A stretch of DNA of 20,580 bases, taken from assembly GCA_030432015.1 (NCBI GenBank), contig JAUIHJ010000033.1:1-20580 (forward strand). The letters run 5' to 3'. The notes beneath the pieces were generated by a model. That model did no database searches and had not been told where the DNA came from. It saw only the letters and a program-made list of their open reading frames with translations. Made by a program: the position numbers and the translations under genes. Origin of the DNA: a bacterium (GTDB lineage: Bacteria; Planctomycetota; Planctomycetia; Pirellulales; Pirellulaceae). Within the stretch, counting starts at the first letter, position 1, and each line of letters opens with the position of its first letter. Positions 1 through 7,065 of the stretch are shown here, piece by piece.

Positions 1-447
1 GAAGGATGCATCGTCTTCGAATGACAGGTTCAAGTGCACGCTCTGCAGGTTCGCCCAGCCATGCCCGCGGCAATCAAAAATTCGGTCGAAGGCCGCGTAA
101 ATGGCACCGTTGTCGTGGGGCCACAGCTGAAAGTCACGGTCGGGGTTCATCCACGGGTGCATGCCACCGGGCAGCAGGCAGGCGTCGTGCTCTCCCAGGA
201 TCTCGTTGATGCGCCGCACATGCGCGGAAAACCGTTGCGGCCAACCCTCCAACGTATCCGTCGGGCCGTTGGACTTTATTTCGATCACATGCAGCGCGAG
301 TTCGTTGGACCACGCCACGTCGCCGAATTCAATGTCCGAGGCCTCATACCCCGCAGCCTCGAACAGCACTCGGTCACAGATTGGGCGCACGTCGAGCGTC
401 TGGCGGTCGACGATCATGTACTCGAGTTCGATTCCGAAAGTCGTCAT
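1..447 (-). CDS. Glutamate-cysteine ligase (GCS2) family protein, N-terminal part
   Basis: This is the first 149 codons of a gene read leftwards and cut by the window edge; no stop codon is reached. The protein begins MTTFGIELEYMIVD, the characteristic opening strand of the GCS2/carboxylate-amine ligase fold. Further in, it has a segment reading WSNELALHVIEIKSNGP and a PGGMHPWM segment, both typical of the family's ATP/glutamate-binding core. Family members join the gamma-carboxyl of glutamate, or a similar acid, to an amine using ATP. Related proteins also occur outside glutathione synthesis in peptide-modifying clusters. The ATG at 445-447 gives the expected N-terminus; no strong ribosome-binding site is visible. 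It lies 173 nt downstream of the RimK-like gene in the same orientation and is probably part of the same cassette. The exact substrate cannot be told from this fragment. Confidence 0.85.
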   Translation of the reverse strand, partial: MTTFGIELEYMIVDRQTLDVRPICDRVLFEAAGYEASDIEFGDVAWSNELALHVIEIKSNGPTDTLEGWPQRFSAHVRRINEILGEHDACLLPGGMHPWMNPDRDFQLWPHDNGAIYAAFDRIFDCRGHGWANLQSVHLNLSFEDDASF

Positions 448-620
448 AGCTGCTCGCTTATTGACGGTTCAACAGGATTTGCCCGCTCACAAGAGATGGA
501 CACATAGAAGCGGCACGAACGTGGGACCTTCACCGCGACATCCCGTGTCGATTCCGCTGTACGACGCGACTTACGTCGGAGCCAGTCCCGGTCATGTGAA
601 CGACGCATGCTTCATCCCGC

Positions 621-2087
621 TTAACGGCCTTGCTTCTTCTGTTCGATGCGCGACAAGAACACGGACATCACCCGCTCGTACAGCGCTTCGCGGAGGACCG
701 CGTCTTCCTCGCCGGATTCGATGGAGGGGTTGTCGTTGACTTCAATGACGTAGAACTTGCCGTTGGATTCTTTGACATCGACACCGTACAGGCCATCGCC
801 GATCAGGTTGGCTGCCTTGACGGCCAACGCCACCGCCCGCCGCGGCGCCAGTTCGACCGGCAGGGTCTCGACTTTGCCGTACCGTTTGGCCCCTTCTTCG
901 TCGGGACGGATGATCTGCCAGTGGTTGCTGGCCATGTGATATTTGCAGGCGTACAGTGGCTTCTGGTCAAGCACCCCGATCCGCCAATCGAAACGCGTCG
1001 GGAGGAACTCTTGGGCAACCACCAGATCGCTTTGTTCCAGCATTTGAGCGAGCAATTCTTTGAGTTCGGCCGCTTCATGAGCCTTGACCACTCCAATCGA
1101 GAACGCGCTGTCGGGTTTCTTGAGCACACAGGGGAAGCCGAGCTCATTTTCGACCAAGTCGATATTGCCTCGATGCACGACCAGGGTCTTGGGGGTGGCG
1201 ATCTTGTGCCGTCCCATCAATTCGGCCAGGTAAACCTTGTTGGTACATCGAACGATCGACACGGGATCGTCAATGACCACCAGCCCTTCGTTCGCGGCTC
1301 GGCTGGCAAATCGAAATGTGTGATGATTGACAAAAGTGGTTTCACGGATAAATAGTCCATCGTATTCGCCCAGGCTGGCGTAGTCGTCGCGTTCAATCAG
1401 GTCCACGCTCATGTTGAGTGTTTCACCTGCCTTGATAAAGCGGTCCAGCGCCTTTGGGTCCGAGGGCGCTTCCGCGTCGTTCGGATTATGGAGGATGGCC
1501 AGATCGAATCGGGCCGCCACTTTGCGCCGCACGCGTTTTCCCCGGCCGAGAAAGTGCTCGCTGGCAACCTTCGTAACAAAATCGTGGTGGGAAGCCGGAA
1601 TCTCATTCGCGGAAATCGTCGTGATCGATCGCATCTGCCATTTCTTGCCGCGGTCTCGTGCGAACTGTGCCCGCAGCAAGGGCGACTCGAACTGGTTGTA
1701 CAACTGCCTGCTGAGGCGATCGTAACGCTTGGCCAAGTTGCGGCCAAAATAGATGCTCAACGTGAATTTTTCCGACTGAATGCGGGACAGGCTACGCTGG
1801 ATCAAATCATCCAGTTCATCCGATGTACCGCGCACAATTGCCGGAGACTTCAGGTCCTGCATGACGTTGACACTGGGGCGCGGCTTGTGCCCACGGGCCT
1901 CAGCCAGCAGCGACACGTAATAACCCACGCTCTGATAGCGGTACGATCGGCAAAGATTGAACAGCTTGATGTTACGCAAATCGCTGAATTTGGGTAGCGT
2001 GAGGTAGCTGCGAGCGTCGATGACGTCGACGCCATCGATGTTGAGCGGCCATTTACGCGTGTCGTTGACGACGATCAAGATCGCCAC
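621..2087 (-). CDS. RimK-like ATP-grasp ligase with N-terminal RLAN-type domain
   Basis: This is a cytosolic protein of 488 residues. Residues about 1-185 match the arrangement of the RLAN domain (RimK-like ATP-grasp N-terminal domain), and residues about 270-480 form an ATP-grasp module. In the ATP-grasp part I see VLKKPDSAFSIG (320-332), the VAQEFL strand (357-362) with Glu360, GLYGVDVKE (432-440) with Asp437, and VIEVNDNP (447-454) carrying the Mg-binding Glu and Asn residues. ATP-grasp enzymes join a carboxylate to an amine through an acyl phosphate, and RimK adds glutamates to a protein C-terminus. The substrate here is unknown. The start is GTG, with AAGGAG about 8 nt upstream. That site overlaps the TAA stop of the preceding peptidase gene, so the two are probably translationally coupled. 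The GCS2 relative follows. The family call is firm; the role in peptide or amide synthesis is inferred from the neighbours. Confidence 0.9.
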   Translation of the reverse strand: MAILIVVNDTRKWPLNIDGVDVIDARSYLTLPKFSDLRNIKLFNLCRSYRYQSVGYYVSLLAEARGHKPRPSVNVMQDLKSPAIVRGTSDELDDLIQRSLSRIQSEKFTLSIYFGRNLAKRYDRLSRQLYNQFESPLLRAQFARDRGKKWQMRSITTISANEIPASHHDFVTKVASEHFLGRGKRVRRKVAARFDLAILHNPNDAEAPSDPKALDRFIKAGETLNMSVDLIERDDYASLGEYDGLFIRETTFVNHHTFRFASRAANEGLVVIDDPVSIVRCTNKVYLAELMGRHKIATPKTLVVHRGNIDLVENELGFPCVLKKPDSAFSIGVVKAHEAAELKELLAQMLEQSDLVVAQEFLPTRFDWRIGVLDQKPLYACKYHMASNHWQIIRPDEEGAKRYGKVETLPVELAPRRAVALAVKAANLIGDGLYGVDVKESNGKFYVIEVNDNPSIESGEEDAVLREALYERVMSVFLSRIEQKKQGR

Positions 2088-2097
2088 CGGAGTCTCC

Positions 2098-2811
2098 TTA
2101 CCATGACGAGTGCGGGGGGCGAAGTATCAGCAGGTTGGCATCAAACGTCAGCACCCCAAGTAAAATTGCGCAGACCACGCGATCCACATCCACCACGTAG
2201 TAATGGTCGGCCGGACCCAGCGGGTTGGGCAAGTACGGGTCAGCAACTCGGACCTGCCGTTCGACCGGATCGTAACCGCAGAGAACCACAAAGTGCCCCG
2301 TGGGGACCCCTCGCACGTCGTCCGCTTCGCAATTGACATCGATTTCGCGCGGCGCCCTGTACAGGAAGGTGGAACTCAGTCCGGCCAATATCGGGATCGA
2401 CCGTGAAAGGTACTTCCGCAACAGTTGCCGTGTCAGGTCGACCATCCGCACATGACCGCCTGCCGTCAGGAAACGCATGTATCCCTGGGCGGCCGATTGC
2501 AAACGGGATTCGGATTTGTGCTGTAACTGCTCCTGCAGCTTGGCGATTAGCTGAGGCGGACTCCCAGGAAACCAAGTGGGGTCGAAAAGATTGAGATTGA
2601 ATGAATAGATTGTGGCCCGATAGTCCCGCGACAGGGCATGGCACCCCAATAACACCGCCAGCGTGCCCCCGTCGTTCAACTGTGGGGTCTCGTCGATGAC
2701 CTGCTGCAAGGGAAGTTCTTCGCCAAAATAGCGATAGATGGCCTGCAGGCACGTCGGCCCACAGGACGTATCGTCCGGTTGGGCGAGTATTTCGAGATGA
2801 ACCCCTTCCAT
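2098..2811 (-). CDS. C39-like cysteine peptidase domain protein
   Basis: This is a protein of 237 residues with the layout of the peptidase C39-like (papain-fold) family. Gln11 precedes the nucleophile Cys17 in DDTSCGPTCL. The catalytic His173 lies in TGHFVVLCGYD and Asp191 in VADPY, so the triad looks complete. C39 enzymes cleave after double-glycine-type leaders, but stand-alone members such as this, with no ABC transporter and no obvious membrane segments, have unproven substrates. I chose the ATG at 2809-2811 because similarity begins there (HLEILAQPDDTSCGP). An upstream ATG at 2877 would add 22 residues with no recognisable content. A TATACT -10-like hexamer (2886-2891, minus strand) would leave that ATG almost leaderless. 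The frame stays open to 3171 through a repeat array, and that extension should not be annotated. Its stop lies inside the ribosome-binding site of the RimK-like gene. Confidence 0.85.
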   Translation of the reverse strand: MEGVHLEILAQPDDTSCGPTCLQAIYRYFGEELPLQQVIDETPQLNDGGTLAVLLGCHALSRDYRATIYSFNLNLFDPTWFPGSPPQLIAKLQEQLQHKSESRLQSAAQGYMRFLTAGGHVRMVDLTRQLLRKYLSRSIPILAGLSSTFLYRAPREIDVNCEADDVRGVPTGHFVVLCGYDPVERQVRVADPYLPNPLGPADHYYVVDVDRVVCAILLGVLTFDANLLILRPPHSSW

Positions 2812-3005
2812 GCGTGTCGCTCGGAAAGAAGCGGCGTCGACTGACCCGAGTTGACGGTCGGGTGCCTTTTGACGCATCGTCGAGAAGTATATCCAGGTTT
2901 GGCGCTGGAGAGAATGGGAAACGATCCTTCTGCACAAAAATCTCACCGGGAGAAATTCAGGAGAGTTCCGCGAGGAGAAAATAGAAAGCAGGTAGGGAAA
3001 AAACA

Positions 3006-3180
3006 GGGACACCCAATAACCGAAAAAGAAGGAAAAAACAGGGACACCCAATAACCGAAAAAGAAAACATGGACACCCAAGAGAAAACAGGAGAAAACAG
3101 GGACACCCAATAATCGAGGAGAAAATAGGGACACCCAACGGAGCGGGAGAGGACGGAGAGGACGGGGACATCCATTAACC
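3006..3180. repeat. Degenerate array of GGGACACCCAA units
   Basis: Six copies of a unit with core GGGACACCCAA, often followed by TAACCG or TAATCG, start at about 3006, 3041, 3070, 3100, 3128 and 3165. The start-to-start distance is 28-37 nt. The copies at 3006 and 3041 are identical over 17 nt. The copy at 3070 has lost a G, and the copy at 3165 reads GGGACATCCATTAACC. A decayed seventh copy, GGGACAGCCAAC, is at 3302-3313. The intervening DNA is A/G-rich (runs such as GAGAAAACAG). The units have no internal dyad, so this is not a CRISPR array. It resembles dispersed intergenic repeats I associate with planctomycete genomes; no transposase is present in the window. Confidence 0.75.
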
Positions 3181-3415
3181 ACATCGTCCGCACGTAATCC
3201 TCAACCGACCGTCAGTCGCTGGCCTCGCAAGTTCGGTCGGTCACCCGTCCGCCGTTGCCTGGGGGAGCAAGAAACAATGGAAAACATGAGGAAAACAGAA
3301 AGGGACAGCCAACTTTCGGAAGTCGACGTGTCACGTGGAGTCCACCAAGTCGGCACTGATGGCAGTCGGAACTCCCCAGGCGCGTGAGCCAACGCCGCCC
3401 TCGCCGGTGACAGCT

Positions 3416-3490
3416 GTTGGGTGGCCCCAAGCCGTTCCGCCCCAATCCTACGTTGGGTGGCCCCGATCCTGTACTTTGGGTGGCCCCGAT
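3416..3490. repeat. Three TTGGGTGGCCCC units
   Basis: The sequence TTGGGTGGCCCC occurs at 3417-3428, 3453-3464 and 3477-3488. The last two are followed by GATCC, and CCCCGATCCTGT appears after the second and again, slightly changed, near 3495. The unit is unrelated to the GGGACACCCAA array next to it. CCCAA (3441-3445) and TTGGG (3453-3457) can pair around TCCTACG, so the units may have been parts of a hairpin element. The repeats stop just before the 3' end of the minus-strand gene at 3507. Confidence 0.6.
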
Positions 3491-3506
3491 CCCGCCCCGA
3501 TCCTGT

Positions 3507-4232
3507 TCAAGCAACAACTGGCGACGATTGCTTTCTGTTGTAGATGGTTCCGTCGACGGTCCACTTCGCATTGTGTTTCGCGATATTCCGGATGTAATTC
3601 CGCGCGAACTCTCCCAGAGAATTCAGGAGTGCAATGTCCGCGGGCAGCACATTCTTGGACTTCTGGCCGTCTTTCTCGAAGATGGCTAATTCGACTTCCC
3701 AGTGGATCGAATCGGGCACATAGATGTCTGGCACATTGTCGCCCCATTTTCCCTCGCTACTGGTGACGCGGTAGTGCAGCCCAAAGAACCGGGTACCTGC
3801 GGCGTTCAAAGAACGGGTGAATCTCTCTTGCCCCGCCCCTTGCGTTGCCTGCAAGAACGCTGCAATCGGCGATTCAATCGCAGTCTTGTGTTCGCTGTTC
3901 GCCGCCGAGGTCAACGGAACAAAGTTACCATCGTTCTGCATACAGCTGAATTGTTCGTTGATCAGGTGACCAATGACAAACGTATACGAGGGATTCGTGT
4001 GGTGGGCGTTGAGCGCGTTGCGGTGCCGCTCGACCGTCGTCGCACCACTTGTATCTGAATTTGTGGAAAGTGGAGCGGCCATTCCCAAGACGACCTCCGC
4101 CATTTTCTGGCCATTGCCGGGATTGTCGACGGATCGCAGAAAATATTTGGGAGCTCGTGGGCGCGGTACAGTGCGATTCGGGCGGCGCCGCGCCACGGGG
4201 CGGGCTGACGGCAATGGTTTTTGTTTGGGCAT
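3507..4232 (-). CDS. Hypothetical basic protein with nuclease-like GH...N-x2-PLTSAAN...H pattern
   Basis: This is a protein of 241 residues that I do not recognise as a whole. The first 30 residues are very rich in Arg, Lys and Pro and are probably disordered. The centre has VIGHLINEQF (86-95) followed by DGNFVPLTSAANSEHK (101-116). This order, a Gly-His-Leu, then Asn and a Pro-Leu-Thr/Ser stretch, then Asn and His, resembles the core of divergent HNH/non-specific-nuclease-like toxin domains found at the C-terminus of bacterial effectors. Similarity is by pattern only. The C-terminal part has a DSIHWEVELAIF strand and a helix with NYIRNIAKHN. GAGGA sits about 8 nt before the ATG, which supports this start. 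It is last in the DUF2589 gene row, 162 nt after its neighbour, and could be the cargo or effector of that locus. That role is inference. Confidence 0.6.
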   Translation of the reverse strand: MPKQKPLPSARPVARRRPNRTVPRPRAPKYFLRSVDNPGNGQKMAEVVLGMAAPLSTNSDTSGATTVERHRNALNAHHTNPSYTFVIGHLINEQFSCMQNDGNFVPLTSAANSEHKTAIESPIAAFLQATQGAGQERFTRSLNAAGTRFFGLHYRVTSSEGKWGDNVPDIYVPDSIHWEVELAIFEKDGQKSKNVLPADIALLNSLGEFARNYIRNIAKHNAKWTVDGTIYNRKQSSPVVA

Positions 4233-4394
4233 GTTGATCCTCGTGCGTTCTTATTGAAACCAGCGACCACCTGCTCCCGACCTGCCACCGCAATGCCTCG
4301 CGTAGGGTGCCGAGGTGACGCGTAAATGAAAACGCACGTCAGCTCATGCCGACGTAACGGGTGCTAACGGGACAAGTCGCCTCAATCTTATCAC
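4233..4394 (-). terminator. Possible weak terminator in the gap before the nuclease-like gene
   Basis: After the stop of the preceding minus-strand gene, ACGTC and GACGT (4336-4340 and 4351-4355) can pair around a 10-nt loop. The hairpin is followed on the minus strand by GCGTTTTCATTT. The stem is only 5 bp, so termination would be partial at best. The plus strand also has a GTAGGGTGCCGAGGTGACGCG stretch near 4303-4323 that resembles dispersed planctomycete repeat sequence. Confidence 0.2.
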
Positions 4395-5468
4395 TCATTT
4401 ATTCCACGATGGCGCGAAGGGTAGCAGCCCGCAGGCATACTGCGAGCCGTGTCGACGAAAGACGATAAACCGGCCGCGGCCATTCGCGTTGGGCGTAATC
4501 CAGCCAACGTACAACAAGCATTCAGAATCATCGGGGGCCCAGCCGAACCGAGACAACTCGATGATTCGCGAGTAACTCTGCGGATAGTGTTTTCTAAGGT
4601 TCAGAAGTTCCACGCGATTAGCCTCGGCGAGCCCCTGAAAACCAGCCGGCTCAATCAACTCCACTTTGAATGGCGAATCAGCAGCAAAGTCGGTGGGGGC
4701 AAGATTCAACGGCTCCTCATTGGCCTCCTCGAAATCACGAACGGTCTCTGGGGACAGCGTGGCCTTATCTTTGGGGGCTTCGGAATAACGCCAAGATTTT
4801 TTTGTCGGCTTCCTGGCGTAATAGACGTGGGTCCGCGAGCTAACCAGGAGCGCCGGTCCTGTCGATGACGCGAATCCACCAACAAAGTCGATGGCAACCA
4901 TACGCAGTTCACGCTCGAGCGTCGCACGGTCCAACGCCGCCACACCACTGGCCGCCGGCTCGGGGGCTACGGCCTCGCCGTCGACACGCACGGCCAGCGA
5001 ATCACCTCGCAAACAGACTTCAACGCGACTTGGTGCGCCGGCGACGTTGCTCGGGGACTGCAGCGCCAATTCCAGGTCGAGTGGATTCTTGGAGTCGCCA
5101 GGCACTCGATCCGTGCCAACAAGCCACGCTTGGAAATCAAGCGTCACTTGTTGAATTTGGACCGGCTTGGGCGGGAACAAGAGAATCAGGGGCACCGGTA
5201 AGGTCTCCCACGATCCATCCGCCAGCGCCGTCTGGATCAACTGAGTCTTTGGCGAACCGTCTTCATGCAGGTAATCTCGCCGGAGTTGCAGTTCGGCTTT
5301 CTGTGCCGATTTCCGCCTGGCTCCATGCACTGCATCGGTCAGCGCAATGAGAACGTCCTTGAGGGTGAGCGTCGCTTCGTGACTTGTGTTCTCGTCGTTT
5401 GCCACGTGGTAATTGCCAACCAGCCTTGCCCAATTTGATTGAATTACGATCCTGCCGATACCACACAT
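4395..5468 (-). CDS. Large DUF2589-like paralogue with a unique C-terminal half
   Basis: This is a protein of 357 residues from the ATG at 5466-5468. A helix TLKDVLIALTDAVHGA (about 35-50) is followed after about 40 residues by LPVPLILLFPPKPVQI and QQVTLDF (90-112). This is the same helix-then-beta order seen in the 163-residue neighbour (LNDFVRAINDAI, then HVPLITLVPLSIS and ATLSADF) and in the DUF2589 proteins. I therefore read the first third as a divergent DUF2589-type module. The remaining two thirds are unknown. They include a segment with LRKHYPQSYSRIIELSRFGW, then CLLYVGW and RFIVFRR strands near the C-terminus. The start is uncertain: a GTG at 5507 adds 13 residues, and a GTG at 5405 would begin closer to the helix. 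GGGA lies 5 nt before the chosen ATG. The gene is in line with the DUF2589 row. Confidence 0.7.
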   Translation of the reverse strand: MCGIGRIVIQSNWARLVGNYHVANDENTSHEATLTLKDVLIALTDAVHGARRKSAQKAELQLRRDYLHEDGSPKTQLIQTALADGSWETLPVPLILLFPPKPVQIQQVTLDFQAWLVGTDRVPGDSKNPLDLELALQSPSNVAGAPSRVEVCLRGDSLAVRVDGEAVAPEPAASGVAALDRATLERELRMVAIDFVGGFASSTGPALLVSSRTHVYYARKPTKKSWRYSEAPKDKATLSPETVRDFEEANEEPLNLAPTDFAADSPFKVELIEPAGFQGLAEANRVELLNLRKHYPQSYSRIIELSRFGWAPDDSECLLYVGWITPNANGRGRFIVFRRHGSQYACGLLPFAPSWNK

Positions 5469-5638
5469 CCGTGTCCCATCGACGAGACTGGGGGACGCAT
5501 GAAACACTCGAGTGCGTCGCTGGTGGGTGGGCAGATCCTGCGAGAAGCACCGAGGTACGTGGATCTAACTCCAAGGGAGCGAATCCCTGCATTCGCACTC
5601 GACGAGCCTTCCCCGGTGCCGCCACCCGTACCTGAGTC

Positions 5639-6217
5639 TCAGTCCTCTTGAACGTGAATGATGATTGGCTGGGCCTCGGATCCACCGGCCGCCGGTGTGA
5701 CGACTTGCAGGGCCTTGTAATTGATCTTCAGCACCATGCCATATTCTCGTTCATCGTTCGAAGGAAGTTCGCTTGGCGCGATATCATCGTCGACGCGCAT
5801 CTCTTGATTATTCGTCACGAACGCATAATGAAAGTGTCCCGTTCGGATGATTCCGTCAACATGGACTACCGTTGATTTCTTGAACGAGCCGAGTTCGATA
5901 TCGCCCGTGGTCGAGCGATTCATGACGACCGTTCTCTGTTCCGTGCCCTGCTTGTTGAGTACGAGTTCAACCGAAGTGTGTTCACCGAGCGTCAGTAACT
6001 GTTCTCTTTCCGCATCGAAGAAGTCGATCTGCAACGTCACTCCGGTCGCTTCATTGCCTTCCTTGAAGCTGTCCGACGCCTTAATCGTGATCGTGAACCG
6101 ACTCTCGCGTTCATCGATCGCAACATTCATCTCGTGTTGGCTGATGGAAAGATCAAACAACAAGTCACGATCGTCATCTTTTTTCGCGCGATTCTTCTTC
6201 GCAATCGATTTGGACAT
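5639..6217 (-). CDS. Hypothetical protein, 192 residues, beta-rich
   Basis: I do not recognise this protein. It opens with a very basic stretch, MSKSIAKKNRAKKDDD, and then alternates short strands such as SRFTITIKASD (39-49), VTLQIDFFDAE (60-70), SVELVLNK (82-89), STVVHVDGIIR (115-125) and MVLKINYKALQVV (161-173). This suggests an all-beta, soluble protein. There is no signal peptide or membrane segment. The frame is open to 6283, but the ATG at 6215-6217 has AAAGGGA 9 nt upstream, the same 7-mer seen before two other genes of this row, so it is the likely start. It lies between two DUF2589-like paralogues, 86 nt after one and 170 nt before the next, and is probably part of the same assembly or pathway. 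Confidence 0.75.
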   Translation of the reverse strand: MSKSIAKKNRAKKDDDRDLLFDLSISQHEMNVAIDERESRFTITIKASDSFKEGNEATGVTLQIDFFDAEREQLLTLGEHTSVELVLNKQGTEQRTVVMNRSTTGDIELGSFKKSTVVHVDGIIRTGHFHYAFVTNNQEMRVDDDIAPSELPSNDEREYGMVLKINYKALQVVTPAAGGSEAQPIIIHVQED

Positions 6218-6303
6218 GCCACGAATTCCCTTTGATTGAAGTTGATGCGAATGCTGTGCGTGCCTTACATCGTCGCGTAGCACAAGCCAATGCGCATCCC
6301 ATG

Positions 6304-6795
6304 CTACGGGATCTGCCTCTTCAGGACCGCTTCGTACCCCTCCACCAACAACTTCATTCCTTCGGATGCCTCCTGGGGCGCGATCGTCAGCTCAAGCTTG
6401 CTTCGCCCTCTCGCATCCCCTTCAACGTGCCTCGAAAAGCTCACTTGAAGTTCGCCCTCGATCGCCTCCAAATCAAAATCGGCACTTAACGTTGCCTTTT
6501 CGATACGAGAGATCGACAGGGGAACCAGCGTGATTAAGGGGACGTGAACGTCAACCGCTTGCGGATTGCCTTCGGCATCGAGGACCTGGTATTCGACAAT
6601 CACGTTCTTGGGGCGCAGGCCTCCACTCCCACGCTCTTTCTTTTCTTTCTTTTCTTTCTTCTCTTTCTCGCCCTTGCCTGACTCTCCCGCCGCGAAGAAC
6701 TTGTCCAGGATTCCCACGTCGTTTGACATCAACGAATCATGCGATTGCATGATCGCGTCGTTAATGGCACGTACAAAATCATTGAGGCTAATCAT
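6304..6795 (-). CDS. Short DUF2589-like protein with a charged Lys/Glu linker
   Basis: This is a protein of 163 residues with three parts. An N-terminal helix (MISLNDFVRAINDAI, 1-15) comes first. Then comes a highly charged linker of Glu-Lys repeats (about 41-55), encoded by a pure purine tract. The C-terminal beta region carries VHVPLITLVPLSIS (83-96) and ATLSADFDLE (101-110). That last region matches the core of the DUF2589 proteins encoded just upstream, which have a similar PL...VIPLSSLGVE and VDINFE order. I therefore call it a divergent family member of unknown function. The frame extends upstream to 7026, but that part overlaps the double-CxxC gene and looks like a shadow. The start is the ATG at 6793-6795, 55 nt after that gene; its ribosome-binding site is weak. 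Confidence 0.75.
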   Translation of the reverse strand: MISLNDFVRAINDAIMQSHDSLMSNDVGILDKFFAAGESGKGEKEKKEKKEKKERGSGGLRPKNVIVEYQVLDAEGNPQAVDVHVPLITLVPLSISRIEKATLSADFDLEAIEGELQVSFSRHVEGDARGRSKLELTIAPQEASEGMKLLVEGYEAVLKRQIP

Positions 6796-6850
6796 GGCAG
6801 GAACCTGCGGGTGGAAGATCGGCAAGAACGAGGCGTTGCGGCACGGCTTG

Positions 6851-7063
6851 CTACTGTGACATGTTTCGCTTGAGCTCGTTAAGCTCGTCCATCGCCCGTC
6901 GAACCGCCGGCTTGCTCTCGGCAGACAAGCCGATTGTGGACTGGCACACCGGACACGCAAACTGAACCCCCGAGAGTAACTGCGAGGTTTCAAATTGGAT
7001 CTGGCTGTCCTTCCCCTGTTCCGCACACACAGGACATGGGATCGATTGATTGGTAACTTTCAT
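6851..7063 (-). CDS. Small double-CxxC (zinc-ribbon-like) protein
   Basis: This is a protein of 70 residues. CPVC occurs at 9-12 and again at 37-40, a spacing that suits a zinc ribbon binding one metal through four cysteines. The C-terminal 25 residues (SKPAVRRAMDELNELKRN) should form a charged helix. It begins 2 nt after the stop of the DUF2589 gene before it, with AAAGGGA 9 nt upstream of the ATG lying inside that gene's 3' end, so the two are tightly coupled. Small zinc ribbons often act as adaptors or nucleic-acid or protein binding modules; which applies here is unknown. Confidence 0.85.
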   Translation of the reverse strand: MKVTNQSIPCPVCAEQGKDSQIQFETSQLLSGVQFACPVCQSTIGLSAESKPAVRRAMDELNELKRNMSQ

Positions 7064-7065
7064 GA

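Larger units (their letters stand above)
2812..3506. other. Gene-free interval with repeats between two minus-strand gene groups
   Basis: No convincing gene lies here. The part nearest the peptidase gene probably holds its promoter: a TATACT hexamer sits at 2886-2891 on the minus strand, but its -35 is poor. An array of short purine-flanked units occupies about 3006-3180, and a second repeat type lies at 3416-3490. Several long open frames cross the interval only because the repeats contain no stops when read leftwards. They give low-complexity Phe/Leu/Ser-rich translations. I see nothing identifiable at 3181-3300 or 3315-3415. Confidence 0.6.

Noticed and set aside
630..1355. Long plus-strand open frame
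   Set aside because: It lies opposite the RimK-like gene, which has clear ATP-grasp motifs; the plus frame has no recognisable motif or ribosome-binding site.
2812..3171. Upstream extension of the C39-like peptidase frame to 3171
   Set aside because: It is Phe/Ser/Leu-rich translation of the repeat array and is open in several frames at once; family similarity begins at 2811.
3006..3180. CRISPR array
   Set aside because: The units are about 11-17 nt, imperfect and unevenly spaced, the spacers are low-complexity, and no cas genes are present.
3212..3571. 119-codon minus-strand frame spanning both repeat types
   Set aside because: Most of it is translated repeat DNA and it overlaps the 3' end of the better supported 241-residue gene.
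6796..7026. N-terminal extension of the short DUF2589-like gene
   Set aside because: It overlaps the double-CxxC gene, and its Arg/Ser-rich sequence looks like a shadow frame.
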